Shown here: piece by piece, positions 44,917 to 56,000 of the stretch | Position numbering within the stretch: the stretch's first letter is position 1 | Layout: each line of letters starts with the position of its first letter | Source: Eimeria necatrix | Taxonomy: Eukaryota; Apicomplexa; Conoidasida; Eucoccidiorida; Eimeriidae | NCBI RefSeq assembly: GCF_000499385.1 | Contig: NW_013654981.1 | Location: forward strand, 3,252 to 67,251 | Length of the DNA: 64,000 bases | Reading direction: 5' to 3' | Position numbers and translations under genes: made by a program | The notes under the pieces: model-generated | What the model was told of the DNA's origin: nothing | The model's input: the letters and a program-made list of their open reading frames with translations, nothing else | Database searches by the model: none

Positions 44917-46475
44917 TCTTGCTGCGGGCTACCTAGCCGCAGCTAGCTGCACTAAAGTGCAGATCTCTGCAGCTAGCTGTAGCTAGCTGTATCTAGCTGC
45001 GACATTTGTTTAATTTGATTTTGTCAAGACAGAGACAGAAACTGAGACATGAGAGGAAAAAGGACACAGCGAACAGGCAGCAGCAGAAAGGCCTCTTTGG
45101 CCTCTCCTGCGGAATGTATGGGACAGGCGTTGCAGCTGTTGCAGCAGTTGCTGCTTATGCTGCTACTATTGCTGCCGTTGCTTCTGCTGCTACTGCTGCT
45201 CTTCCTGCTGCTGCTGCTTCAGCTGCTACGTGTACTGTTTCTGCTGCTGCTGCGGCAGTACTATTTCTGTTGCTGTTTCTGCTGCTCCTACAACTGCTTC
45301 TTCCGCCGCTGCTGGTGTTTCTGCTGCCCCTACTCTACTGCTTCCTCCGCTGCTGCTACTGCTGCTGCTTCTGCTGCTGCTGCATTGTTGGGCTGTGCCC
45401 TCTCTGCTCCCACGATGGTGTAAACAGGCACACAGAAGCAGCGCGAGCTTGCTGCTCCTGCTGCTTGATTCTTGCCCGTTTGAGCCTCTCCGCGTGTATC
45501 CCACCAGCTAGCCACAGCCACCCGCAGCTAGCCACTGCTGAACAGATGGCCTCAATGGTGGCTAGCTGCAGCTAGCCAGGGCGGGGAGCCGCTGGGGGAT
45601 CGGGAGGGGGCACAGCAGCAGAGGCAGCGGCAGCAGCAGCACGGAAAAGAAGAAATAGATATGCCTATTTTGATTTGTGACTGAGACACAAGCAAGTGAG
45701 CTGCTCACTCAAACTTTCGAGGCCTCTTCGAGAAGCTTCCAGAAGTTTTCCGAGTTCAGTGTTTGCAGTTTGGCGCTTAGGATCAAAATTTTAATCCTTT
45801 TTAGGATGAGGGACCCAAAAAGAAGCAAAAAATACCAAGAAGATGGCCAGGAGAAAACCCTGAGCTGCGAGACATGACTCCTCTCAGCAGCAGCAGCAAC
45901 AGCAGCAGCAGCAACAGCAACTGCAGCAGCAGCGGGCCTTGGCCGACCTTGGGACTGCAGCGCCAGTGGTAGTAAGAGATCTTGCTGCCTGCACACTTCA
46001 ACATTATTTTTTAAGTTTGTTTCAAGGAAGGCAGAAGTAGAGGCCCCTGAACAGGTTGATTTATTGTTGACTGGCGGCAGCAGCTGCAGCAGCAGCAGCA
46101 GCGGCAGCAGCGGTCCACAGCTCGTGCTGCGCTACATCTGAGGTGTATGAAGGCCTTCTGCAGCAAATCGTTTAGGATTGAATCGGCTTTCGAAGTATGA
46201 AAGATAAAAGATAGGCGTGAGAGGCCAGAGCTGCTGCGGTGTCTCCTCACACCGTCGCCGGTGTCTCTGCAGCAGCAGCAGCAGCTGCTGCAACGGCAGC
46301 AGGAGCGCTACAATGCGGTGTTTCTCGGGTGAAAGCTTCATCTTTGAGTAGATCTAGGAGCCACTTTTGAGTCTGCTGCTGCATTTTGCGTCTTCTGTAA
46401 ACAGTGGCAGCAGCAGCTGCCGCAGCAAGGGCCAGCCGCAGCAGGGTCACCTCGAGGCCCCATCACTGCGCGCTC
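44917..46475. other. intergenic; degenerate Ala/Leu-like triplet tract; no confident gene
   Basis: After the IPI1-like stop there is a short TAGCTG/CTAG patch (44925-45003). A tract of mixed CTG/CTA/GTT triplets follows (45125-45400) in which all three plus-strand frames are hydrophobic. Plus- and minus-strand frames of 60-190 codons are present, but none shows a motif or a convincing start. Confidence 0.45.
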
Positions 46476-49400
46476 ATGAGCAGCAAGGCCCCAGCAGCAG
46501 CAGCAGAGACAGCAACAGTCTCTGCTGCGCCTGCTGCTGCTGCAGGGGCCCCCTACAAGGGCCCTTTGCTGCAGATTGGGTCTCCCCTCTTTTCTCTTTC
46601 TAGGGACCACACAGCGGCAGGGGGGCCCCCGAGGCCCCCCAGCTCCAAGCTGCTGCAGCTGCTGGAAGAGGAGGCTGAGGAGGCGGCCTTTGGCGGCCAG
46701 TCGCCGCTAGATTTGAGGAGCAGCAGCAGCAGCAGCAGCAGCCCCAGCGACAAGTGCAGCAGCGGCCGCTCCAGCAGCAGCAGCAGAGGCTCTGTGGCGG
46801 CCGACGGTGCTCAATTCTCAGATTCCTCAGCCCCCAACAGCACAGTACCCTCTCCAGTTTCATTTTCGCCGTCTCCTGTTTCCTCAGCAGCCTGGGGGCC
46901 CCCGAGGGCCCCCGAGGCCCCCAGGGGCCTCCGAGGGCCCCCTGACCTCTGGAGGCCCCCTGACCTTTGGGGGCTCCCCGGGCCTCCCCGGAGCAGCAAA
47001 CTGCTGCAGGAGTTGAGGGCGACGCTGCAGCGCCTACGGACTTCAGGGGAAAGGCCCCCGAAGCAGCAGCAAGCGGGGGGGCCCCTTCTCTCTCTTTACC
47101 GCCTCCAGGCCCGCTGCCGGGGGCCCCTGACCTCAGCTTCTGCTGCTCTGAAGGCAGCAGAGAGGGGGGAGCCTTATAGGGGGGCCCCCCTCGCTGAGTC
47201 TGTAAGAGGGCCCCCCACCTCTGGGGCCAGGCTGCGGGCCAGGGTCCTGCCCCGGGCTTCTCAAGAAATTCTCCCGCCCTTGGGCCCTCCCCAGGGGCCC
47301 CCGGGGCCCCAGGAGCCAGGCTCAAAGGGTACCCCGGGGCCCCTTGAGCCAGACATTTCCCACAGCAGCTTTGAGGGCCCCTCCGGAGCTCAGGGGGGCC
47401 CCGGGTCTCTGAGGGCGCAGCGCCCATTTACCGAAGAGGAGCAAAGACCCTGTGAGGCCCCTGAAAGAGCAGAGGCTGGGGCCCCCAGGGGCTCCCAAGA
47501 GGGGGCCCCCAGGGGCCCCCAAGAGGGGAGCCCCAGGGGCTCCTGTTGGGCACAGGAAGGGTCTTCAAGCCCCAGGGGGGGCCCCAGGGTGACTTGCTGT
47601 GGAGAGCCTCCAGGCTCCAGGCTCCCCAAGCCCTGTGGGGCGGGGCTGCAGGGCCGGGAAGCATTTGCTGCTGCTCTTCTGGAGGCGCAGCAGCGGCTGG
47701 GGGCCCGGGGGCCCCCCAAAAGCCCTTCAGCAGGGTTGGGGGCCCCTCTGCCTGACTCTGAGGGCACTGGCACGCGCAGACGGAGCTTTCAGCAGCAGCT
47801 GCTGCGCTGCACGGGGGCCCTCAGGGCCCCCAGGGTACAGCGGGAAGACAGGGGGCCCCGGAGTTCTGTGCCCAGCGGTTCTGGGGGCCCCCAAGAGGCA
47901 GCTGCTGCTCATCTGTACCTTTCGGGCCCCCAGGTGGGGGGCCCCCCTGACCCCGCAGAGGCCCCGGAAGAAGTTCCTTTGGAGGGGCCCTTGCTGGCAG
48001 ACTCCAGGCCCCCTCAAATTGTAGACTTAACAGAACTCGAAAGCAACAAGACCCTAATTCAGCAGCTCCATGAAAAGCAATTTGGGGCACTTAAAGAGAC
48101 AAGTAGAGCTTCTTCTCCTGTGGAATCTGCTCTGGAGGGCTTCCCTGGATGGGGTGCCCCCGGAAGGCTGGGGGCCCCCGAGGGGGCCCCCCGCGAAGGG
48201 CTTCGAAGGACCCACAGCCAGGCGCAGCTGTCTCCTCAAGGCAGCAGCAGCATTACCTATTTCAGGCAGAGGCTGCAGCAGGAGCAGCAGCGCCTGCTGC
48301 TGCAGCAGCAGCAGATGCAGCAGCAGCAGCAGATGATGCGCAGCAGGCTCCGAGCCAGCAGTGTACAGCACAGGATGCAGCCGCAGCAATACATAAAGCA
48401 GCAGTGGCAGCGGCTGGCAACTGCTGCGCATTTCGAGGAAAGGGGGCCCCCTAAGTGGTACGCTGATGGAATTCCGTGGGGGCCCCCCTCTTCTTTGTGG
48501 AGGGCCCCCCAGCTCCAGCTAGCGGGGCCCCATACTGCTTGCTGCAAGGAGACTCTTGGGTGGGCCCCTCCTGCATCTTTGGCCTCCACCACAGCATTCA
48601 GCTGCAGCAACAGCAGCAGCAACGCATGCAGCAATAGCAGCAGCAACAGCAGCAGCGCGTGCTGCAGCATTGCGCTTGCTGTCCCGGAAGAGGTTAGCAG
48701 GGGCCTCGAGCGTCAGCGGAGTCTCCTTTACAAGCGGCTGGAACAGCGCTCCAGCAGCTTTGTGGTTGCTGCTGCTGCTGCTGCACTACGGCAGCAAAAG
48801 CAACAGCAGCAGCAGCTGCAGCAGCAACAACAACAACAACAGCAGCAACAGCTACAACAGCTGAACCAGCAGCAACAGCAGCAACAGCAACGAGAGCAGC
48901 AAGAACAGCTGCTGCAGCGGGACAGCTCCAGCAGTGCTGCGGAAGGCGGTTCCACTTTAAGGCCCAAAGAAGAGGAAACAGAAGCATCAAAAGAGACAAG
49001 TGAAACAGAGGACCCAAGTCACCATTTTACCCTTCGGATGCAAAAGCAAAATGTAGGTGGGGGGCTCCCTAGGCAGCGAGGGAGCCGGAGAAGCCCTCCT
49101 CCTCCTTTGCAAGAGTCTCTGGTTATCACAAACGCGTTTGAGACACTTCAGCAGCAGCTGCAGCAGCAGCAGCAGCAACAGCAGCTGCAGCAAAAACGCC
49201 TGCAGCATCAGCAGCTAAAGCTCCAGGGCGGCCATCAGCGCACAGCTGGAGCGCAAGGGGGCCGCTTCGAGGGAACTCGCATGAATGTTTTATCTGGAGT
49301 GAGGCCTTTCTCAGCTGACGGGCCTCGATGTTCTCCTGCTGCTGCTGCTGCTGCTGCTGATGCTGCTGCTGCTGCTGCGGCTAGGGCTCAGCGGCTCCAA

Positions 49401-49622
49401 AGGGAACGCCTCTGGGCCACCGCTGCTGCTTTGCAGCCCCACAACAGCAGCACCAAACCAGAACCAGAAACAGCAGCAGCAGCAGCAGCAACTACCGAAG
49501 CTGCAGCAGCGCCGACCAGACTACAGGAAGCAGCAGACACAGAAGCTAGCCGGGGACAGGCAGCTAGCTTTGTACAGCCAACTTCTCCCGAAAGCAGGTG
49601 CTTCACAATTACTTTAAATTAG
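46476..49622 (+). CDS. large low-complexity Pro/Gly/Gln-rich protein of unknown function
   Basis: I do not recognise this protein. An uninterrupted 3.1 kb frame runs from ATG 46476 to TAG 49622 (1048 residues). The frame is open to 46404, and a pyrimidine-rich tract ending TTTCTAG at 46601 could be an acceptor, so the first 40 residues may be intronic. Order: a Leu/Glu helix (SSKLLQLLEEEAEEAAF), poly-Ser, Gly-Pro-Arg-rich sequence from GGGGCCCC words, then PPQIVDLTELESNKTLIQQL. After that come a Gln-rich coiled region (RQRLQQEQQRLLLQQQQ), ERQRSLLYKRLEQRSSSF, long poly-Gln, and an Ala/Thr-rich end with SPESRCFTITLN. Around 48600-48660 the frame reads Ser/Asn/Cys, whereas a neighbouring frame reads Gln, so an unrecognised intron there is possible. 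The length without stops and the non-repeat islands argue that it is real. Confidence 0.6.
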   Translation: MSSKAPAAAAETATVSAAPAAAAGAPYKGPLLQIGSPLFSLSRDHTAAGGPPRPPSSKLLQLLEEEAEEAAFGGQSPLDLRSSSSSSSSPSDKCSSGRSSSSSRGSVAADGAQFSDSSAPNSTVPSPVSFSPSPVSSAAWGPPRAPEAPRGLRGPPDLWRPPDLWGLPGPPRSSKLLQELRATLQRLRTSGERPPKQQQAGGPLLSLYRLQARCRGPLTSASAALKAAERGEPYRGAPLAESVRGPPTSGARLRARVLPRASQEILPPLGPPQGPPGPQEPGSKGTPGPLEPDISHSSFEGPSGAQGGPGSLRAQRPFTEEEQRPCEAPERAEAGAPRGSQEGAPRGPQEGSPRGSCWAQEGSSSPRGGPRVTCCGEPPGSRLPKPCGAGLQGREAFAAALLEAQQRLGARGPPKSPSAGLGAPLPDSEGTGTRRRSFQQQLLRCTGALRAPRVQREDRGPRSSVPSGSGGPQEAAAAHLYLSGPQVGGPPDPAEAPEEVPLEGPLLADSRPPQIVDLTELESNKTLIQQLHEKQFGALKETSRASSPVESALEGFPGWGAPGRLGAPEGAPREGLRRTHSQAQLSPQGSSSITYFRQRLQQEQQRLLLQQQQMQQQQQMMRSRLRASSVQHRMQPQQYIKQQWQRLATAAHFEERGPPKWYADGIPWGPPSSLWRAPQLQLAGPHTACCKETLGWAPPASLASTTAFSCSNSSSNACSNSSSNSSSACCSIALAVPEEVSRGLERQRSLLYKRLEQRSSSFVVAAAAAALRQQKQQQQQLQQQQQQQQQQQLQQLNQQQQQQQQREQQEQLLQRDSSSSAAEGGSTLRPKEEETEASKETSETEDPSHHFTLRMQKQNVGGGLPRQRGSRRSPPPPLQESLVITNAFETLQQQLQQQQQQQQLQQKRLQHQQLKLQGGHQRTAGAQGGRFEGTRMNVLSGVRPFSADGPRCSPAAAAAAADAAAAAAARAQRLQRERLWATAAALQPHNSSTKPEPETAAAAAATTEAAAAPTRLQEAADTEASRGQAASFVQPTSPESRCFTITLN

Positions 49623-50150
49623 ACTCAATTAAATTCTTTTAAGGCCTTCGAATGGTACTTTTATAAACCCTTCAGTCACTGGCTGCCTCTCTGTAGGTTT
49701 TAAAACCCCGCAAAGAGGCCCCTGGGTTTGCAGCAGCAAAAGCAGAGAAGTAGGGCACAGCTAGTTGAGGTGTACAGACAGTTGTAGAAAAAAGAAAAAC
49801 AAAAGCAAACAATTCTTTAAAAGTGAAAGAAACACAAACGCAGCAGCAGCACACGCACACATCAGAGGGACCGGCATCCAGAGATGAACGAATTTCTGAA
49901 AAAACAAAAAAAGAGAAAAAGTGACACAAGACACACACAATTCAAAATGAAACTTTAAAAGAAAAAAGGGGAAGAAACACGCAAAAGAGAATTAATATCA
50001 CAACACTTAGTATCACAACACTCCACGGAGTCAGGCCTTACTTAGGCTTCTTGAAATGACGAAGCACTCACAAGTGGATTACAAATCAACTTTGCTGCTG
50101 CTTCTGCTGCTGTTGCTTTCATTTGTAAAGACATCAGGGGTTTAACATTA
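49623..50150. other. AT-rich intergenic spacer
   Basis: A/T-rich sequence following the low-complexity gene. It holds one copy of the GAGGTGTACAGACAG dispersed motif at 49768 and no supported gene. Confidence 0.5.
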
Positions 50151-51518
50151 TTTGCTGCTGCTGCTGCTGCTGCTGTTACTGCTGCTGTACAGAGATGCCA
50201 GCTCAGTCGTGAGCTCAGAGGAGAGGTGGCTAGCAGCAGCAGGAACGGCTAATGCTGCCCACGCTGCAAGTGCTGCTGCGGCAGCTTCTGGTATTCCGCA
50301 GCAGCAGGGAGAACAGCAGCAGCAACAGAAGCAGATGGGGTTTTCCCCAGCCTGTGAGTCGCCGCAGCAGCAGCCTACTGAAATGAGCAAAATAGGATGG
50401 GGCAGCACTTCAGTTGGCAGCTGCAGCACAGGAGATTCGCCAGCAGCTTTACCTGCAGCAACAGCGGCGGAAGCCGCTGCTGCTGCCAAGCAAGGAGCTG
50501 CAGCTGTTCTACTCACGGCGCATGCAGCAGGCGCTGCTGCTGTAGGAGCCACTGCCGATGTAGCAGCTGCAACAGCAGCAGCAGCAGCAGCAGAAGCAGA
50601 AGAAGCAGCCGCAGCAGCAGAGCTGTTGTCCTTGAGCTATTTGGCTTGTCCTCTTTATGCTTCATCTCCCTTAAGTGCGGAAGAAGAGATTTTGGCAAAT
50701 TGTAAGGGGGCACAAGTTTAGAAGCAAATACAGCTTAGCCTCCGCTTTTTTGTCAATTAGATAATTATTTTTACCTCTTTTATTGTTTTCTTCTTATGTG
50801 CCTTTGTTTCTAAGTGCAGCGATTATGTTCTCTTTCGTGCATCCCCGTTAAATTCATTTTGTGGTGTTTCATTCGGTTTTCGCTCCTGTGTTCGTTTGTT
50901 TCTTTCTGTGATCCCTTTGCTTTTCCCAAATTCTTCTGTCTTCTGTCTTTTTCTCGGTTTATCGCTCCCGCTTTCTTTGTTTATTTGGGATTTTTCCTTC
51001 TTCTTTCCCCCCCTTTACTTCGCCTTGACCTTTTTCGTTGGTCTCTTTTAGTCTTACTGCCTTCATTGCTGCTGCTGCTGCTGCTGCCACTGCTGCTGTA
51101 GCATGCCCTTTCTATCTCTCGCTTTCAATCCTCTCCTTACGAAGGACAGAGCCCCTGTTTCTTTTGGCATTTTGACGAGGACAAAAGCCAGGAGTTCTAG
51201 TTTTTCCCTGTTTTGACCTGACCCTCATTTGCTTCTGTAATTTCTTTCATTAAATTTCCCTTTTACGGTCATGAACAGTAGTGAGGGTTGAAGCAGTAAC
51301 AGCAGTAACAGCTGCGAAAAATTCTGCTACCGCTTGGTGCTCCCGTAGTGCTGCTGCTGCTGCTGCTGCTGCTCGGTTTGCTATCGTATTTGCTGCTGCT
51401 GGTGTTGCAGCTCGCGTTTCTGTTTTCCGCTGCTGCTTACATTGCTGCTCGTTGCTGCTGCCGCTGCTGCTGCGCGCAATTACTCCATAGGGCGTTTTTC
51501 TGTGTTGCGCAAGCAGCA
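50150..51518 (+). other. coding-like fragments of an unresolved gene
   Basis: Two overlapping plus-strand frames compete at 50152-50721. One is a long Ala-rich frame. The other, at 50396-50544, reads QEIRQQLYLQQQRRKPLLLP followed by SKELQLFYSRRMQQAL and ends at CTG|TAG or at a donor GTAGGA. From 50730 to 51270 the sequence is T-rich and intron-like. I cannot join the fragments to a family. Confidence 0.35.
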
Positions 51519-52328
51519 ATGGAGAGAACAGAAGCAACTGGAGCACCTGTAGGGAAGATTCCTCTGCAAGGTGGGCCACATGAAACCGAACAAGACACAG
51601 AATTTACACGATATGGAGCTCCTATTAACTCTACAGGCGGCCTACGGAGGCTCTCGAGGGAAAGTCCTCGTGCTGCTGCAGCAAGAGAAGTATCTCCTGC
51701 AGAGAGCGAGTTCACTTTTGCTGCTGCGTCACCCCCGCCTCCCGCAGCACCAGCAGCAGCTGTTGCAGTGCGAGCAGCAGATACCGAAGGCACAAGGCAC
51801 GCCGAAGGGAGCAGGAGCAGCAGTAATAATAACAGCAGGGACGAAGACGAAAATCGAAGTGAGCCCTATAGTTGCTGCTGGTGGTTCCCAGCAGGCAGCA
51901 GCAGCAGCAGCAGCCCTGGAGACGGGGACACACGCCACTGCCAGCTGCAAACAGTAACAGGGACAGAAGAAGCAGCAGCGCCACTGTGGCTCCCCAGAAG
52001 ATTAGTCGTAACTCCTGGGGGCCCCAAACGCCTGGTTTCCTGGAATCTCTTGCCCCTGCCTGCCGAAGACCATCACCAGCAGCAGCAGCAGCAACAGCAG
52101 CAGCGTCGCCACAAACAGCAGCAAGCGCAGAAGCAGCAGAAGCAGTCACCAGCCTCGGGACCCTCGGAAATTTCGCTTTGCTTGAGGTCGCAAAAGTGTA
52201 GAGGGGGCTCCCCAGGTCCCCAGGCAAGGCAACGTTTGAAAGCTGTTGTCTTGGGGGGCCCTTTAAAGAAACCCCCACCCCCCTCCGGCTTTTTTCTACC
52301 CTTACTGCAGCACCTTTTAGCTTCTTAA
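51519..52328 (+). CDS. candidate CDS, unknown; two competing frames
   Basis: An ATG frame (MERTEATGAPVGKIP) runs 269 residues from 51519 to a stop at 52328. It passes through Ser-, Pro/Ala- and Gln-rich stretches. A second plus-strand frame, 51559-51957, is also very protein-like: KVGHMKPNKTQNLHDMELLL, then GKVLVLLQQEKYLLQRASSL and HQQQLLQCEQQIPK. Only one of them can be the main product. The second shows GHMKPNK, reminiscent of TAF1-type zinc knuckles, but the required cysteines are not present. Neither frame can be tied with certainty to the fragments at 50.4 kb. Confidence 0.28.
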   Translation: MERTEATGAPVGKIPLQGGPHETEQDTEFTRYGAPINSTGGLRRLSRESPRAAAAREVSPAESEFTFAAASPPPPAAPAAAVAVRAADTEGTRHAEGSRSSSNNNSRDEDENRSEPYSCCWWFPAGSSSSSSPGDGDTRHCQLQTVTGTEEAAAPLWLPRRLVVTPGGPKRLVSWNLLPLPAEDHHQQQQQQQQQRRHKQQQAQKQQKQSPASGPSEISLCLRSQKCRGGSPGPQARQRLKAVVLGGPLKKPPPPSGFFLPLLQHLLAS

Positions 52329-53058
52329 AGCTGCTGCTGCTGCGGACCTAGTTGTTTCCTCTTTTTTGAGGACTTTTGCCACTGAGGCACCAAAGACTGC
52401 CGCAGCAGGCAGGCAAGGCAGGGCTGCAGCAGCAGCAAACTTGAATTATGAATCTCCATAGAACCGCAGGTGGCACTAAGTTCTGAACTCTTGGCATTAA
52501 AAGCACAAAGGCGCAGCAACTTCTAAGAGGGTCCCTAAATGGCCCTTCAGAAAACCCTAGAGAGGCCTCAAAGGCTCAAGAGGGCACTCAAGAGGGCACT
52601 AAAGACCATTTTTTATGCATTTTGCCAAAATGATTTCTCCGAAATCGAAATGTTTGTCGGACAGCGATGTAATTTATGAGCAGAGTACACATTTAGGGTT
52701 GTGTAGGTCGCTAGAGTAACCTGCATGCACTGCGAGAACAGCAAATCAGAAAAGAGGCCCCGTGAATGACTTTAGAAGGCTCCTAATTTGGGAGCCTCCA
52801 TTACTGTACGGGCCCTGAGCAGAAGAAACTGCGTTAAAGGGGGGCTGCGGATTCCCAAAACACGATTTTTGTGTTTACCCCGCTAGCTGCAACAAGGGGG
52901 TCTCGCTGCTCACAAAAGGAACAAAAGAGACTATTCTATCAGCCCGAATTGTTTCCCGGGCCTCCAAGAGTCTTCTGAGCACCCCGGGGCCCCTCAAGGC
53001 CCCGGGGCCTCTAGATATGCAAAGCTCTCCATAATATGTCTCAAGCTTTCCTCTCGGG
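52329..53058. other. intergenic; no gene seen
   Basis: Mixed-composition spacer, with short CAG and GGGGCCCC words at its edges. Nothing further is recognised between the convergent gene ends at 52328 (+) and 53059 (-). Confidence 0.5.
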
Positions 53059-56000
53059 CTAGAACCACCCTGAGAACCAGCCGCCTCCTCCGGTTTGTTC
53101 TTCTGGGGGAGTTGAAGCCCCGCTGCGGGGAGTGTCTGGCTCCTTCGATGCATCTGCTGCTGCTGCTTTTGCTGCTGCTGCTGCTTCAGACATTTTGCTC
53201 TTGTCGTCTTCGGAAGAAGGAAAGGCTCCGCTGCGACGCGGCGGCGGGCGCGAACTCTTCGAAAGGGCTCTTTTGAGGGCCCCCGTGGAGTCTTCCTTCG
53301 AAGCCCTTTCTTTTTTCTTGTCTTTGTTGTCCCCCTTAGGGGTTTCTTGGGGGCTTTCCTTTGAATCCCCTTGGGAATCTTTCTTGGAACTTTCCTTGGG
53401 AGTCTTTTCTTGAGAAGATCCCTTGACACTCCAGGAAAAGGTGCCTGAGGCCGCCTGCAGCAAACTAGTGTTCCATCCTTCTGACTTGTTTGTTTTGTAT
53501 ATTGAAGTCCACACGCGATCTATGGTGGGAGACCTGAACAGAAATAGACACAGAACTGAGGGAACTGAGAAACTCGAGAGAAAGAAGTCAAGCGTGCATG
53601 CAACATGCATGCATGCGCAAATGCACTCGCAGGTGCACATACGCAAATATGAGCTCACATAATATTACACTTATTATGAGAATATAATGCACACACAAAG
53701 TCTGCATAGACGTGTTGCACACATATCCTGCGCATGCATCTTTTTTGTGCAAATGTGACAGGCAAATGCAATAAATATGTCCATCTGTAAGCACGCCACA
53801 TCTACATAATACAAAGCAGGCGCGCATGTGCGTACAGTATGGCCGAATATGTATTTTACTTTATTTATATTCTGTGAATGCCACAATCGCATGCACATAT
53901 GTGCGGACGCTGCATGCACATACGTGCCATACATATGTAGAAAATGTACATGTACAGAGACAAGCGAGAAAGAAAGGGCTGATTAAAAAATGAATAAAAA
54001 GGAACCAAGAATGCAAGGAGTCGAGAAAAAATAGAAGGCCACCAACAGCAAAATAGAGACAGACACTCAGGCGCGAAAAAACCGCAGGAGCAGCAGCAGC
54101 AGCAGCAACAGGAGCAAGAACAGTGGTAGCACTAGAAGCAGCGCCTGCTTGCTGTTACCTGACATTAGGGTCTCTGATGAACTTTTCAAGATCATCTAGA
54201 AGAGTATTGTATTTCTGCACAAGTTTGTTGTATCTCTCGACCACCTCCATATGCCTATCCCTTGCTTGTCTGAATCTTTCATTCTTTTTTTCTATTATTT
54301 GGCTAAGACCCTTTATGTCCTCTGCTGCCATTGCTGCTGCTACTGCTGCTGCTTCCTCCGCATCCTGCTGGTTGTCTGAGGACTCCCCCTCTTTCTTTTG
54401 CTGCTGTTGCTGCTTCCCTGCAGCTGCTGTTGCTGCTGCTGCTGCTGCTGCGCTTGCTGCGGCTGTGGCAGCAGCTTCCTTGGCCTCCTGCAGTTGCTGC
54501 TGCTGTTGCTTGAGCTGCTGCTGCATCTCAGCTAGCTTTTTTTGCAGGTTCTCCTTCTCTGCTGTCTGCTGCTTCAGCTGCTGCTGCAGCTCTGCCTTAG
54601 CGGCAGCTTCGGTCTTCAAAATTTCATTGGATGATGATGCCTTGGTAGCTGCTTGTGAGGCTTGCTCTTGCAGCTGCTGCTGTTGCTGCTGCAGCTGCTG
54701 CACCTGCTGTTGCAACTCCTTGCGCTCCTTCTCACGCTTTTCCGCGTCCTTATTTGCAGCATCTTTATGCTTCTTTAGTTCCTCCTTCACGTTTGCAGCC
54801 TGCTGCTGCTGCTGCTGAAGCTCTTGCTGGAGCTGCTGTTTCTGGTGCTGCAGTTCCTCCTGCTGCTCCTCCGCTTCCTTCAGCTTCTTGTCGGCAGCAT
54901 CTCTCTCTCCCTGTAATTGTGTGAGGCGTTTTTTCAAAGAAGAAACCGTATTCTTGAGCTGCTGTACTTCTGTTCCCATGGCTTTGGCTTCCTCTGCTGC
55001 TGCTTTCTGCTGCTGCTGCGCTTCCTCTGCTGCTGCTGCTGCTGCGCTGCTCTCTGCTGCCTTTTCGTGCTGCAGCGCTGTCAAGGCTGCCTCGGCAGTT
55101 TTGGTCTTCTGCTTTTCACTGGCCAGCTGTTGCTCTACCTTGCCAATTTGTTGCTGTGCCTCCAGCTGCTGTTTGTGCAGCTGCTGCTGCAGCTGTTGCT
55201 GTTGTTGCATTGCCTCGCGTTGCTGTTGCTGCAGCTCCTGCTGCTTTTGAAGTTCTTGTTCGCGCAGCTCTTGCTGTTTCTGCAGCTCTTGCTGCTGCAG
55301 TTGCTGCTGCAGCTGGGCTGCTTTGGCCTGTGCTTGCCGATGTTGCTCCTGCTCCTGTTCCAGCAGCTGCTGCAGCTGACGCGCGTGCTGCTGCTGCTGG
55401 AGCAGCTCGTGAGTGGCGTTTTTAAGCTTTTCCTGTGCCGATCTCAATGTGTCTTCGACCTTGCTGCGGTCATCTAAGTGCTGTTTCAAGTTTTGGCTCT
55501 CCCTTTCTAGTTGCTCTTGCTGTTGTTGCCGTGCTTCCTCTCTCAGTTTCTGTTCACGTGTCTCTCCATCTGTTATGCGCTGCTGCAGTACCTGCGCGTG
55601 CTGTTGCAGCTGCTGAAGCTCAGCCTTTGCTGTTGCTGCTTCGCGCTGCAGCAAATCGCGTTGCTGTATCGCCTCTCCCTTTTCAGTAAGGGTTTGTTGC
55701 AGCAAATCGTAATCTCTTTTTCTGGCGTGTTTTTCAGCAACTAGTTGGGCTTCAGCCTCTGCATTGGCAGCGCGAAGTGCATCTTCAGTGCGCTTCAGTT
55801 GCAATAGCCGCTCCTGCTGCTGCTGCCGCAGCTCTTTGTCCTTCGCTGCTGCTTCCTCCAGGGCCTCCCGCTGCGCTGTCTGCTGTTGCACCTGCCCCTG
55901 CAGGCCGCTGACTTGCAGCAGCAGCTCGTCGATTTGCGTCTCTTTCCTTATGAGTGTTGCTGCTGCAGCTGCTGTTTCCTGCTGGAGGGCCTCTAGCTTC

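Noticed and set aside
45006..45575. 190-codon plus-strand Ala/Leu frame
   Set aside because: All three frames through the degenerate triplet tract are open and hydrophobic. The start is not ATG and no family features are visible.
51559..51620. TAF1-type zinc knuckle (GHMKPNK)
   Set aside because: The spacing and number of cysteines required for the knuckle are not present; the resemblance is limited to seven residues.
54123..55477. Long plus-strand Ser/Cys/Leu/Ala frames
   Set aside because: They are antisense to the well-supported coiled-coil exon 56368-54159.
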